A stretch of 64,000 nucleotides of DNA from an uncultured Verrucomicrobiota bacterium (GCA_938003985.1 CALKWZ010000074.1:1-64000), one strand, 5' to 3'; counted from the stretch's first letter, positions 26,066 to 35,223 are shown. Notes: generated by a model from the letters alone, not told the origin. Numbers and translations are program-made.

Positions 26066-27462
26066 ACCCCGCCATGGCCGCTTCCAAGGAATCCCGTTTC
26101 CTCACGTCCGCGCTCGACGAGCGCGGCGCCCGCACGCCGACGGAAGACGTCCGGGCGTGGCTGGCCGCGCGCAACCGGGACGTGGGCGTCCGCGTGGCCC
26201 GCACCCGCTTGTCGCACATGCGCGACTGGGCGCTGGACGACGCCACCGGGCGCATCCGGCACGCGTCGGGCAAGTTCTTCTCGATCGACGGCATCCGCGT
26301 GGCCACCAACTGGGGCGCCCATCCCGAGTGGGCCCAGCCCATCATCAACCAGCCCGAAATCGGTTTCCTCGGCTGCCTCGCCCGCGAATTCGACGGCGTG
26401 CTGCACTTCCTCATCCAGGCCAAGGTCGAGCCCGGCAACGTCAACTGCGTCCAGTTGTCCCCCACGTTGCAGGCCACCAAGAGCAACTACACCCGCGTCC
26501 ACCACGGCAAGAGCCCCAAGCATCTCGACTGGTTCCTGGACCGCGCGCGCTCCCGCGTGCTGCTCGACCAGCTCCAGTCCGAACAGGGCGCCCGGTTCCT
26601 CCACAAGCGCAACCGCAACGTCATCGTCGAAATCGACGAAGACCTCCCGCCCGATCCCGATTTCGCCTGGCTCACCCTCGGCCAGATCAAGCACCTGATG
26701 GCGGAGGACAATCTCGTCAACATGGACCTGCGCACGGTCGTGTCCGGCATCCCGTTCGGCCAGGAAGACGCGCGCCGCGAGCCGGCGTCGTTCGCGGAAG
26801 CCATGCGCGCCTCCGCCCGCGCCGGCCCCCGTTCGCTCATGGCGTTCGACGACCTCATCTCCTGGTTCACCGGCCAGAAAGTGCGCTATGAACTGCAGGT
26901 GACCCCCTGCGACCTGCGCGCGATCGCGGACTGGGAGCTGACCGACGACGAACTCCGCCACCGGCAAGGCCGCTTTTTCCGCGTGATCTGGGTCGACGTG
27001 GAAATCAGCAACCGCGAAGTGACCGCGTGGCAGCAGCCGCTGGTCGAACCCGTCGGCGAAGGCCTCCTGGCCTTCGTCGTCAAGCGCATCCACGGCGTCC
27101 ACCATTTCCTCGTCCAGGCCAAGCTGGAATGCGGCAATTTCGACGTGCTCGAATTCGCCCCGACCGTCCAGTGCATCACCGGCCGCTACGACAAGCCGGA
27201 ATGGAACGTGCCGTTCCTGGACTACGTCCTGGCCGCCCGGCCCGACCAGATCCGCTACGACGTGCGCCAGTCCGAAGAGGGCGGCCGCTTCTACCGGGAG
27301 CAAAACCGCAACCTCATCGTCGAGGCCGACGAGACCTTCCCCGTCGCCTGCCCCGAGAACTACCAGTGGATGACGCTCCACCAGCTGCTGACGTTCGCCC
27401 GGTTCAACAACTACCTCAACATCCAGGCGCGCAGCCTGCTGTCCACCCTGAGGTTCGCCTGA
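26062..27462 (+). CDS. NDP-hexose 2,3-dehydratase family protein
   Basis: This 466-residue protein matches the EvaA/TylX3/SpnO family, which removes water from C2-C3 of NDP-4-keto-6-deoxyhexose, the committed step to 2-deoxysugars. The family's internal duplication is plain: GKFFSIDGIRV..HFLIQAKVEPGN (to about residue 126) and GRFFRVIWVDV..HFLVQAKLECGN (about 347-358), each followed by a tract ending in W plus a Q-S-E-x-G-x-x-F segment. The start overlaps the SDR stop codon (ATGA), and a reductase gene follows 1 base after its own stop. Such enzymes are best known from actinomycete antibiotic clusters; here it sits in a surface-glycan operon. Confidence 0.9.
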   Translation: MNPAMAASKESRFLTSALDERGARTPTEDVRAWLAARNRDVGVRVARTRLSHMRDWALDDATGRIRHASGKFFSIDGIRVATNWGAHPEWAQPIINQPEIGFLGCLAREFDGVLHFLIQAKVEPGNVNCVQLSPTLQATKSNYTRVHHGKSPKHLDWFLDRARSRVLLDQLQSEQGARFLHKRNRNVIVEIDEDLPPDPDFAWLTLGQIKHLMAEDNLVNMDLRTVVSGIPFGQEDARREPASFAEAMRASARAGPRSLMAFDDLISWFTGQKVRYELQVTPCDLRAIADWELTDDELRHRQGRFFRVIWVDVEISNREVTAWQQPLVEPVGEGLLAFVVKRIHGVHHFLVQAKLECGNFDVLEFAPTVQCITGRYDKPEWNVPFLDYVLAARPDQIRYDVRQSEEGGRFYREQNRNLIVEADETFPVACPENYQWMTLHQLLTFARFNNYLNIQARSLLSTLRFA

Positions 27463-27463
27463 C

Positions 27464-28459
27464 GTGGCCGCGCCCCCTCCCATCCGCGTCGGCGTCATGG
27501 GCTGCGCCCGCATCGCGCGCCGCTCCGTCGTGCCCGCGCTGCTCGCCGTGCCCGGCCTGCGTCTCGCCGGCGTCGCCAGCCGCGCGGCCGACAAAGGCCG
27601 CGAATTCGCCGCCGCGTTCGGTTGCGCGTTCCTCGGCGACTACGCCGCGCTGCTGGCCCGCGACGACGTCGATGCCGTCTACCTGCCCCTGCCCACCGGC
27701 CTCCACGCCGAATGGGCCGCCCGCGCCCTGCGGGCCGGCAAGCACCTGCTCGTCGAAAAGTCCCTGGCCGGTTCGCTGGCCGAAGCCGAGGCGCTCGTCG
27801 CCCTCGCCCGGGCGAACCGGCGCGTGATGATGGAAAACTACATGTTCCGCTACCACGCCCAGCAGGCGGCCGTGAAAGATCTCGTCCGCGAAGCGCTCGG
27901 CGAAATCCGCCTCTTCCGCGCCACCTTCGGCTTCCCGCCGCTGCCGCCGGGCGATTTCCGCTACGACAAGGCCTTGGGCGGCGGCGCCCTGCTGGACGCC
28001 GGCGGCTATCCCCTCCAGGCCTGCCAACTGTTTCTCGACGGCGAACTCCGCGTCCGCTCCGCCTGCCTGAACGGACCGCCCGGCGGCGCGGATCTCTGGG
28101 GCGGCGCCATGCTGGAAGCCGAGCGGGGCGGTTGCCGCGTTCCGGCGCAGATCGCGTTCGGTTTCGACCATTTCTACCAGTGCGGCATCGAAATCGTCGG
28201 CCAGACCGGCCGCCTGACGACGTCGCGCACCTTCACCGCCGGCCCGGACGTCGTGCCGCTCGCCGTCCTCGAAACCCCCGGCCGCAAAACCGAAATCCCG
28301 CTGCCGACCGACAACCATTTCATCCGCCTCCTCGAAGCGTTCGCGCGCCGCGTCCACGCCGACGAATGGGAAGCCCCCTGCGCAGAAAACCTCCGCCAGG
28401 CCCGCCTGCAAGACCAGGTGCGCCGGCTGGCGGAAAGCCCGAAGGAATGCCCGCCATGA
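27464..28459 (+). CDS. Gfo/Idh/MocA-family oxidoreductase, likely NDP-sugar 3-ketoreductase
   Basis: This 331-residue protein has an N-terminal Rossmann loop IRVGVMGCARIARRSVVPAL, then VDAVYLPLPTGLHAEW, GKHLLVEKSLA (EK of the family), MMENYMFRYHAQ and GGGALLDAGGYPLQACQLF, the segment carrying the catalytic region in SpnN/KijD10-type sugar 3-ketoreductases. It starts at GTG 27464, one base after the stop of the 2,3-dehydratase gene. In known pathways a 2,3-dehydratase is always followed by such a reductase, because the 3,4-diketo product is unstable. The pairing supports a dTDP-2,6-dideoxyhexose route; stereochemistry cannot be read. Confidence 0.9.
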   Translation: MAAPPPIRVGVMGCARIARRSVVPALLAVPGLRLAGVASRAADKGREFAAAFGCAFLGDYAALLARDDVDAVYLPLPTGLHAEWAARALRAGKHLLVEKSLAGSLAEAEALVALARANRRVMMENYMFRYHAQQAAVKDLVREALGEIRLFRATFGFPPLPPGDFRYDKALGGGALLDAGGYPLQACQLFLDGELRVRSACLNGPPGGADLWGGAMLEAERGGCRVPAQIAFGFDHFYQCGIEIVGQTGRLTTSRTFTAGPDVVPLAVLETPGRKTEIPLPTDNHFIRLLEAFARRVHADEWEAPCAENLRQARLQDQVRRLAESPKECPP

Positions 28460-29409
28460 GCCACGCCCTCCCGCCCGGTCTCTCCGTCGTCGTGCCCGTC
28501 TACCGCGGCGCCGCCACCTTGCGCGCGCTGAGCGAGCGCGTCGAGCAAACCCTGGCCGGCGGCCCGCTGCCGTTCGAACTGGTGTTCGTCGACGATTGCA
28601 GCCCCGACGGTGCCCGCGGCGTCATCCAAGGCCTCGCCGCCGAAAAACCCTGGATCCGCGGGCTCCATCTCATGCGGAACTACGGCCAGCACAACGCCAC
28701 CCTCGCCGGCATCCGCGCCGCCCGCTACGACCGCGTCGTCACCCTCGACGACGATCTCCAGCATCCGCCGGAAGCCATCCCCGCCCTGCTCGCCAAGCTC
28801 GACGAAGGCTTCGACGTCGTCTACGGCAGCCCCGTCAAGGAATACCACGGCGTGTTCCGCGATGTCTCCTCCGTCGCGACGAAAGCGCTCCTCAAGCACG
28901 TCCTCGGCGTCACCGTCGCGCGCGAAGTGGCCTCGTTCCGCGTTTTCCGCACCGAGTTGCGCGCGGCTTTCGCGGATTACCACAGCCCCGCCGTTTTCAT
29001 CGACGTCCTGCTGACCTGGGCCACGACGTCCTTTGCGTCCGTGCCGGTCCAGCATGAAACGGGCGGCGGCACGTCGTCCTACACTTTTTCCAAGCTGCTG
29101 CTCCATGCCGTCAACATGGTGACCAGCTTCAGCACCTTGCCGCTGCGCGTCGCCAGCCTGCTCGGCGTCGCCACCGTTCTCTTCGGGATCGCGCTGCTGG
29201 TCTTCATCGTCGTCCAGTGGATGCTGGGCGGGAATCCCGTGAAAGGCTTCACGCTCATGTTCTCGATGCTCGTCATTTTCTCGGGCACCCAACTGCTGTC
29301 CCTCGGCATCCTGGGCGAATACCTCGCGCGCATGTACCTGCGCTCCATGGGCCGGCCGCCCTACGTGGTCAAATCCTTGGCCGGAGCCCCGGCGGACTCC
29401 CCGAACTGA
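28456..29409 (+). CDS. GtrB/DPM1-like glycosyltransferase family 2, two C-terminal helices
   Basis: This 317-residue protein has a GT2 catalytic domain with LSVVVPVYRGAATLRALSE, LVFVDDCSPDGARGV, RNYGQHNATLAGI and the DxD motif in TLDDDLQHPPEAIP, then two membrane helices (about 225-255 and 262-290) ending LGEYLARMYLRSMGRPPYVV. This is the layout of polyprenyl-phosphate glycosyltransferases (ArnC, GtrB, DPM1), which load a sugar onto undecaprenyl phosphate for later transfer by a GT-C enzyme. Two GT-C-like proteins are encoded in the same operon. Its ATG overlaps the reductase stop (ATGA), with GAAGGA 9 bases upstream. Confidence 0.92.
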   Translation: MSHALPPGLSVVVPVYRGAATLRALSERVEQTLAGGPLPFELVFVDDCSPDGARGVIQGLAAEKPWIRGLHLMRNYGQHNATLAGIRAARYDRVVTLDDDLQHPPEAIPALLAKLDEGFDVVYGSPVKEYHGVFRDVSSVATKALLKHVLGVTVAREVASFRVFRTELRAAFADYHSPAVFIDVLLTWATTSFASVPVQHETGGGTSSYTFSKLLLHAVNMVTSFSTLPLRVASLLGVATVLFGIALLVFIVVQWMLGGNPVKGFTLMFSMLVIFSGTQLLSLGILGEYLARMYLRSMGRPPYVVKSLAGAPADSPN

Positions 29410-29410
29410 C

Positions 29411-30409
29411 ATGCCCGGCTCCCGTCCTTCCATCCTGACCAACATGGCGTTCCGGCAAAGCCCGGCGTGGACCGCCGCGGCGACGTCGATCTGCCGCGGC
29501 GCCGAAACGCCCGACGACTTGCCGCCGCTGCGGCAGGCGCTCCGTTTGTTCCGGCTGCGGCGGACGTTCGACGCCGTGGTCACCATGGGACCGCGCCCCT
29601 CCCTCGCCTACGGGCTGCTCTGCGCCGTGTTGCGCGTGCCGTCGAAGCAGATCCTGACCGAAGTCTTTCTCGATGCGGCGCGGCCGGATTCTCTCGGCTG
29701 GCGCTTGAAAACGACTCTGTTCCGCCTCGTCGCCCGGCGCGCCCTCGGCCTCCTGACCAACAGCTCGGCCGAAGTCGCCTTGATCGCCCGCCGTTTCGGC
29801 CTGCCGGAAGACCGCCTGCGGTTCGTGCCCATGCACACGACCATCGCGGAGCCGCAGGCCGTCGCGGAAAACGACGGCTCCGTGCTGTCCATCGGCCGCA
29901 CCTTGCGCGATCTCGACGCGCTGGTCGCCGCCGCGCGCCGCGTCGATGCCCCCTTCGTCGTGGTCGCGGGCGCCGCCGATCGGCTCCCGGAGCCGTTGCC
30001 CGCCAACGTCCGCGTGCTGCGCGACGTGCCCTTGGCGGAGAGCCATGCGCTGCTGCGGCAGGCGGCCGTCGTGGCCATCCCGCTCTTGCCCGCCGAGCGT
30101 TCCACCGGCCAGGTCGTGCTGTTCGAGGCCATGGCGCTGGGCAAGCCGGTGGTCGCCACCCGCGCCGTCGGCACGACCGACTACGTGCGCGACGGCGTCA
30201 ACGGCCTGCTGGTCGAACCGGGCGACGCCGGCGCGCTGGCGGAGGCCATCGAACGGCTGTTGCGGAATCCGGATCTGGCGCGGCGCCTGGCGGCGGTCGC
30301 ATTGGAAGACTGCCGAACGCGCTGGCTGCCGGACGTCCATGCCCAGGCCAAGCTCGCCGCCATCCGCGCGCTCTGGCTCCAGGCCCAACCGGAAACCGCG
30401 CCCGCATGA
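29411..30409 (+). CDS. Glycosyltransferase family 4 (GT-B fold)
   Basis: This 332-residue protein has the GT-B layout. The N-terminal half has FDAVVTMGPRPSLAYGLL and a LTNSSAEVALIARRFGL segment. The C-terminal half has SVLSIGRTLRDLDAL and FEAMALGKPVVATRAVG, followed by DYVRDGVNGLLVEPGD, the conserved EX7E-type nucleotide-sugar site of GT4. It is slightly short at the N-terminus relative to typical GT4 enzymes (about 360-400 residues). It starts 1 base after the previous stop, and the next gene overlaps its stop (ATGA). It should act in the cytoplasm on the lipid-linked glycan. Confidence 0.88.
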   Translation: MPGSRPSILTNMAFRQSPAWTAAATSICRGAETPDDLPPLRQALRLFRLRRTFDAVVTMGPRPSLAYGLLCAVLRVPSKQILTEVFLDAARPDSLGWRLKTTLFRLVARRALGLLTNSSAEVALIARRFGLPEDRLRFVPMHTTIAEPQAVAENDGSVLSIGRTLRDLDALVAAARRVDAPFVVVAGAADRLPEPLPANVRVLRDVPLAESHALLRQAAVVAIPLLPAERSTGQVVLFEAMALGKPVVATRAVGTTDYVRDGVNGLLVEPGDAGALAEAIERLLRNPDLARRLAAVALEDCRTRWLPDVHAQAKLAAIRALWLQAQPETAPA

Positions 30410-32391
30410 CGCCGCGCCGGCCAGCGTTCGCCCCCTTCGTCGCTTGGGTCCAAGCCTGCGGCATGCTCTTTCTGGCGCTGGGCCTGCTGCTCGCCTGGGG
30501 CGCCGCCGCCGTGAACTTCGCGGAAAAAGTCCGCACCGGCGGGGCCGACGGCTTCGTCTGGCTGGGATTCGCCGGCTATGGGTTGCTGGCCGCCGCCAGC
30601 GTCGCCGGCTTGGCGTGGCTGCGCCGCCGCCGCGGCGACCGCGTTTTTCTCGGCGCCGCGCTGGCGCTTTCGCTGCTGGTCCAGCTCGGCGCCATCTGGG
30701 CCGCGGATACCCGCTGGAACTGGACCGGCGACGCCGCCATCTTCCGCCACTATCTGAACGTCCTGGCCGAAAACGGCTATGCGCCGGAAACGCTCGGCGA
30801 CCTGAGCCAGCACTACGACTACCGCGTCTGGACGCGACGGGCCCTGCCGTTCTATTACGCTCTTCGCGTCGGCGCCGCCGACCGGTTCGTGCCCGCCGTG
30901 CAAACCTTCCAGGCGCTCCTGATCGCGCTTTCGCTGGGACTGGCCTGGCGGATCGCGCGGTTGTTTTTCGGCCGGCGCGTGGCGTTCTGGACCGTGGCCT
31001 TCCAGTTGCTCATGCCTTTCCGGGCGTTCATCTGCCTCGAGCTCAACCATCACGTCCTGGGTGGATTCTATTTTCTGGTCGGCTTGTGGCTGCTGGCGGA
31101 ATGGGGACGCCCCGGACGCCGGCCGGGACAAACCGCGGCGCTGGCGGCGACCGCCGCCGCTTTGCTGCCGCTGATGCGGCTGGAAGGCGGCATCGACGTC
31201 GTCTGGTCGGGCGCCGTCGCGCTCGTCGTGTTCTTGGCCTGGCTGGCGGGCCGTCAAACCGCCGGCCAGACGGTGCGCGCCGCCGTCTTCCTGCTGGTCC
31301 TGCCCCGGCTGGCCTCCGTCCTCTTCGTCGGCCCCGTGCTGGACCGGATCGATCGCGCCGATCGCCACCGCCACGAAGTCGGCGCCGTGGGTTTCATGGC
31401 GCGGGGCTGGGCGCCGGAAACCGGCGGCGAGTATTGCGGCACCTACGAGCTGGTCGACTACCTGACGCCGCACGCGGACAAGACATCCATGCAAGCCGCG
31501 ATCCTGGCTTCGCAGGCCTACTACAATCCGCGCGTGTTGCTGACCTCCTTGCTGCCGATCAAGCTGGCCAAGTACTTCCTGCTGGGCTACGCGTCCGGCG
31601 CCGAGGAAATGCTGGCGCACAACGGCGCGGAATCCGCTCGCGCGCTGGCCGAGGGGGCCCGCACCGCGTTCCTGCTGGCGCTGCTGCCGCTCATCCTCTG
31701 GGGCGGGTGGCTGCTCCTGCCGCAGTTGCGGCGCAATCGCCGGTTGCCGCTGGTCGTGCCCTGCGCGCTCCTCGCCGCCACCTACGTGCTGCTCGGCGAA
31801 ACCTCGCCGCGCTATTCGTTCTACGTGCAGCCGTTCCTGTTCATGCTGGCGGCCCGGCCGCTCGCCTTGACGACCTCCCGGCGCCGGAAATGGGCGCGCG
31901 CCGCCGTCCGGCCCGGCCTCGCCGCCGCCGTCGCGCTGGGGAGCGTTTGGCTTGCCGCCGCCGCCGCGCTGGCCATGGCCCGACCGGCGCTCGGCCGCGC
32001 CGCGCTTCCGGACCTGCGCACGTGGTCCGCTGCCGGCGCGACCCTCGACCGTCCGGCCACGCTGGAACCGTTCGAGATTCGCCTGGCGCCGCACGTCGCG
32101 TCCGGCGGCACCGCGTGGGGTCCGGTCCAGATGCCGATGCTGTCCCCCCCGCCGCGCGCCGTGGCGTTCTATCTCCTGCCCGAAGGCGCGTCGGCCGCGC
32201 TGCTGCGCACCGCCGCGCTGGAAGTCGAAACCGCCGCCGGCACGCAAACAAACTCCTTGCCCGCCCGCGTGCGCCTGGAATATCCTCCTGCCGGCTTGGG
32301 AGAGCTGCTCTTCCGGTCGCCGGCGGTCTTGCCGCATCCCCTGCGCATCGGCTACGCCACGTATGAGTTCGATGAAAAAACAACCGAGTGA
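30406..32391 (+). CDS. Large GT-C-like membrane glycosyltransferase
   Basis: This 661-residue protein has about eleven membrane helices and a C-terminal soluble beta-rich region of roughly 130 residues. The first large loop holds WNWTGDAAIFRHYLNVL with an acidic residue after helix 3, and LELNHHVLGGFYFLVGLWLL carries a paired His. These fit the ArnT/PMT-like GT-C fold, but I cannot name a family with certainty. Its ATG overlaps the GT4 stop codon, and its own end overlaps the aminotransferase start by about 20 bases, so the operon is continuous. Probable role: transfer of a polyprenyl-phosphate-linked sugar outside the cytoplasm. Confidence 0.83.
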   Translation: MTPRRPAFAPFVAWVQACGMLFLALGLLLAWGAAAVNFAEKVRTGGADGFVWLGFAGYGLLAAASVAGLAWLRRRRGDRVFLGAALALSLLVQLGAIWAADTRWNWTGDAAIFRHYLNVLAENGYAPETLGDLSQHYDYRVWTRRALPFYYALRVGAADRFVPAVQTFQALLIALSLGLAWRIARLFFGRRVAFWTVAFQLLMPFRAFICLELNHHVLGGFYFLVGLWLLAEWGRPGRRPGQTAALAATAAALLPLMRLEGGIDVVWSGAVALVVFLAWLAGRQTAGQTVRAAVFLLVLPRLASVLFVGPVLDRIDRADRHRHEVGAVGFMARGWAPETGGEYCGTYELVDYLTPHADKTSMQAAILASQAYYNPRVLLTSLLPIKLAKYFLLGYASGAEEMLAHNGAESARALAEGARTAFLLALLPLILWGGWLLLPQLRRNRRLPLVVPCALLAATYVLLGETSPRYSFYVQPFLFMLAARPLALTTSRRRKWARAAVRPGLAAAVALGSVWLAAAAALAMARPALGRAALPDLRTWSAAGATLDRPATLEPFEIRLAPHVASGGTAWGPVQMPMLSPPPRAVAFYLLPEGASAALLRTAALEVETAAGTQTNSLPARVRLEYPPAGLGELLFRSPAVLPHPLRIGYATYEFDEKTTE

Positions 32392-33580
32392 TCTGGCCTG
32401 CTGCGGCGGACAACCGCTGTTCGCCGAAAAGCTGTACGTGGGCCGCCCCAACCTGTGCGACCGCGCCAAGCTGCACGCGGCGCTCGACCAGATCTTCGAC
32501 AACCGCTGGCTGACCAACGACGGTCCGTTCCTGCGCCGGTTCGAGGAAACGCTGCAAGCCTATCTCGGCGTCCGCCAGGTCGTCGCCGTCTGCAACGCCA
32601 CCATCGGCCTCCAAATGGTCTACCGCGCGCTCGGCCGCGCCGAGCCCGCCCGCCGGAAGGCGCTGATGCCGGCGTTCACCTTCATCGCCACCGCCCACGC
32701 CTGGGAATGGGAAGGCGGCACGCCCGTTTTTTGCGACGTCGACCCGGACCGCCACCTGCTCGCGCCGGCGGACGTGGCCGCCCGGCTGGACGACGAAACC
32801 GGCCTGATCGTCGGCGTCCACGTCTGGGGCCAGCCCGGCCGGATCGATGAACTGGAAGCGCTCGCCCGCGCCCGGAAGATCCCGCTGGTGTTCGATTCCG
32901 CCCACGCGTTCTCCAACTTCCACGGCTCCCGCCGCATCGGCGGCTTCGGCGACGCCGAAGTGTTCAGCTTCCACGCCACGAAATTCTTCAACACGTTCGA
33001 AGGCGGCGCCATCGCGACGAACGACGACGCGCTGGCCGCCGAGCTGCGCCACATGCGCAATTTCGGCTTCGCCGGCTACGACCGGGTCGTCCGCCTCGGC
33101 ACCAACGGCAAGATGCAGGAAATCTCCGCCGCGATGGGCCTGTGCCTGCTGGACGAAATCGACGGCCTGCTGGAAACCAACCGGCGCAACTACCGCGCCT
33201 ACCGCGCCGCGTTCGCCGGCCTCCCCGGGATTTCGCTGCTCGAGCTGGACAAGCCGGAAACCCTCAACTGCCAGTACGTCGTCGGCCACCTGTCGCCGGA
33301 TCTCCCGGCGTTCGCGCGCGACCTGCTCGTCGACGTCCTCTGGGCGGAAAACGTCGTCGCCCGGAAGTACTTTTATCCGGGCTGCCACCGCTCCGCCCCC
33401 TACGCCGCGCGCGCGCCCGTTCCCGTCCTGCCCGTCACGGACGACCTGTGCCGGCGCGTCGTCGTCTTCCCCGCCGGCGCCGCCGTGGCGCCCGACCAGA
33501 TCCGGCTGATCGCGGATACCGTCCGTTTCGTTTTGGAACATGCCGATGAAATCCAGCGCAAACGCCCAACCCGCGCCTAA
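32372..33580 (+). CDS. DegT/DnrJ/EryC1 sugar aminotransferase
   Basis: This 402-residue PLP enzyme has RWLTNDGPFLRRFEETLQAY, VVAVCNATIGLQMVYRAL, LMPAFTFIATAHAWEWEGG, PLVFDSAHAF (D175, PLP pyridine nitrogen) and FSFHATKFFNTFEGG with the Schiff-base lysine K204. These define the DegT/DnrJ/EryC1 family, which aminates NDP-ketosugars. With the 2,3-dehydratase, ketoreductase and acyltransferase it completes a plausible route to an N-acylated amino-deoxysugar. ATG 32372 is preferred; ATG 32363 is in frame and would add three residues. No strong ribosome binding site is seen, consistent with coupling to the overlapping upstream gene. Confidence 0.92.
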   Translation: MKKQPSDLACCGGQPLFAEKLYVGRPNLCDRAKLHAALDQIFDNRWLTNDGPFLRRFEETLQAYLGVRQVVAVCNATIGLQMVYRALGRAEPARRKALMPAFTFIATAHAWEWEGGTPVFCDVDPDRHLLAPADVAARLDDETGLIVGVHVWGQPGRIDELEALARARKIPLVFDSAHAFSNFHGSRRIGGFGDAEVFSFHATKFFNTFEGGAIATNDDALAAELRHMRNFGFAGYDRVVRLGTNGKMQEISAAMGLCLLDEIDGLLETNRRNYRAYRAAFAGLPGISLLELDKPETLNCQYVVGHLSPDLPAFARDLLVDVLWAENVVARKYFYPGCHRSAPYAARAPVPVLPVTDDLCRRVVVFPAGAAVAPDQIRLIADTVRFVLEHADEIQRKRPTRA

Positions 33581-34217
33581 ACCCATCGTCGTCTGGGGCG
33601 GCGGCGGCCACGGCCACGTGGTCGTCGATCTGCTGCGCGTCCTCGGCGGCTGGGACGTCGTCGGCATCCTGGACAACCGCAACCCGCCCGGCACGCGGAT
33701 CATGGACGTGCCCGTGCGGGGCGACGCCGACCAGTTGCCGCGCCTCCGCCGCGAAGGCGTCGCCCACGTCGCCGTGGCCATCGGCGACAACGCCGCCCGC
33801 GCGGACATGCTTGTCCGCGCCCGCGCCCTTGGTTTCGAAATGCCGACGCTGGTCCATCCGTCCTGCGTCGTCTCGCCGGCGGCGGTCCTCGGCCCCGCCT
33901 GCGTGCTGTGCGCCGGCGCCGTCGTCGGCCCCCAGAGCGTCCTCGGCGACGGCGTCATCCTCAACACCCGCGCCAGCGTGGACCACGACGTGCGCCTCGG
34001 CGATTTCGCCCACGTGGCGCCCGGCGCGACCGTCTGCGGTTTCGTGACGATCGGCCGCGCGAGCTGGATCGGCGCCGGCGCGGTCGTGCGCGACCATTTG
34101 GACATCGGCGCCGGCGTCAGGGTCGGCGCGGGCGCGGTGGTCCTCAAGGACGTCGCCGCCGGCCTGACCGTCTTCGGCTGTCCCGCCATTCCCCAGCCCA
34201 AGGAGCGCAAGGCATGA
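33540..34217 (+). CDS. PglD/NeuD-type sugar acyltransferase
   Basis: This 225-residue protein has an N-terminal Rossmann-like UDP-sugar domain (IVVWGGGGHGHVVVDLL, then VVGILDNRNPPG) and a C-terminal left-handed beta-helix of hexapeptide coils with SVDHDVRLGDFAHVAPGA, where the His acts as catalytic base in PglD. Relatives N-acetylate UDP-4-amino sugars or O-acetylate sialic acid. It overlaps the aminotransferase gene by 41 bases, strong evidence that the two act in sequence: amination, then N-acylation. ATG 33540 and ATG 33546 are both possible starts; GGAA upstream fits the second slightly better. Confidence 0.92.
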   Translation: MPMKSSANAQPAPKPIVVWGGGGHGHVVVDLLRVLGGWDVVGILDNRNPPGTRIMDVPVRGDADQLPRLRREGVAHVAVAIGDNAARADMLVRARALGFEMPTLVHPSCVVSPAAVLGPACVLCAGAVVGPQSVLGDGVILNTRASVDHDVRLGDFAHVAPGATVCGFVTIGRASWIGAGAVVRDHLDIGAGVRVGAGAVVLKDVAAGLTVFGCPAIPQPKERKA

Positions 34218-35170
34218 GCCCCCGACTCGATTTCGTCGTCGTCCTGCCCGTCTACTACAACGAGGAGTCCCTGCTCCCCGCCTACGAAAAGCTGAAGGCC
34301 GTCCTCCGGGAACAGCAACCGCGGCGGCGCGGCGGATTGCTCTACGTGGACGACGGTTCCGGCGACCGCTCCTTCGAAGTCTTGCGGAAGATCCACGCCG
34401 AGGCCGAGATTCCGGTGGCCGTCGTCAAGCTGTCGCGCAACTTCGGGCAGGTCATGGCCATCCGCGCCGGCATCGCCCAGTGCGACGCGTCCGCCGCCAT
34501 CGTCATGTCGGCGGACGGCCAGGAGCCCGTCGATTTGATCCCGCAGATGCTGGCCAAGCATTTCGACGAGCGGCACGAAGTCGTCGTTTGCACCCGCGCG
34601 GACCGCGAAGAAGGCGCCTACCGCACCTGGACGTCGCGCCTGTTCTACGCCACGATGCGCAAGCTGTGCTTCCCGGACATGCCGACGGGCGGCTTCGATT
34701 GCTTCCTGCTGGGCCCGGCCGCCATGGACGCGTTCCGGCAGGAGCAGGAACTGCAGCCCTTCCTGCAGGGCCAGGTGCTCCGCCTGGGATTCCCGCGCGC
34801 CTTCATTTCCTACACGCGCCAAAAGCGCGAATTCGGCCGCTCCCGCTGGACGCTCGGCAAAAAAGTCGCCTATTTTTTCGACGGCCTGATGAACTACTCG
34901 TTCTTCCCCATCCGCGCCGTGTCCTATCTGGGCGTCCTGCTGGCCGCCCTGGGCCTGTTGTATGCGTTCATCGTCCTGCTCTCCAAGCTGATCGTGGGCA
35001 ATCCGACCAAGGGCTGGGCCCCCCTCATGATCGTGGTCCTCGTCCTCGGCGGCGCGCAGATGCTCACGCTGGGCGTGTTCGGCGAGTATCTCTGGCGCAT
35101 CCTCGTCCAGGTCCAGCGCCGCAGTCCCTATCTCGTCGAGCAAGTCCTGCCGCCGCGCGCGGACCGCTGA
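34214..35170 (+). CDS. Second GtrB-like glycosyltransferase family 2
   Basis: This 318-residue GT2 has FVVVLPVYYNEESLLPAYEK, LLYVDDGSGDRSFEVL, KLSRNFGQVMAIRAGI, IVMSADGQEPVDLIPQM in the DxD position, TGGFDCFLLG and REFGRSRWTLGKKV, then two C-terminal helices (about 238-262, 275-298). It is a paralogue in architecture of the protein at 28456 but clearly divergent, so the operon probably loads two different sugars onto polyprenyl phosphate. The ATG overlaps the acyltransferase stop (ATGA). It is the last gene of the operon; the next gene, hisG, has its own promoter. Confidence 0.92.
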   Translation: MSPRLDFVVVLPVYYNEESLLPAYEKLKAVLREQQPRRRGGLLYVDDGSGDRSFEVLRKIHAEAEIPVAVVKLSRNFGQVMAIRAGIAQCDASAAIVMSADGQEPVDLIPQMLAKHFDERHEVVVCTRADREEGAYRTWTSRLFYATMRKLCFPDMPTGGFDCFLLGPAAMDAFRQEQELQPFLQGQVLRLGFPRAFISYTRQKREFGRSRWTLGKKVAYFFDGLMNYSFFPIRAVSYLGVLLAALGLLYAFIVLLSKLIVGNPTKGWAPLMIVVLVLGGAQMLTLGVFGEYLWRILVQVQRRSPYLVEQVLPPRADR

Positions 35171-35193
35171 TCCTCGCCCCGCGGTTTCTTCTG

Positions 35194-35223
35194 TTGCCCG
35201 GACCGCGGCAATTCGGCTAGTAT
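35194..35223 (+). promoter_or_regulatory. Candidate hisG promoter
   Basis: TTGCCC (35194-35199), an 18-base spacer and TAGTAT (35218-35223) precede hisG by 34 bases. The -10 context GCTAGTATCGT closely resembles GCTAGAATCGT upstream of the secreted protein gene at 63709 (minus strand), which supports a shared local promoter style. Confidence 0.5.

Noticed and set aside
31841..35143. Minus-strand open frame of 1,100 codons
   Set aside because: It lies opposite four overlapping plus-strand genes with clear enzyme motifs and has itself only low-complexity composition; it is an antisense shadow.
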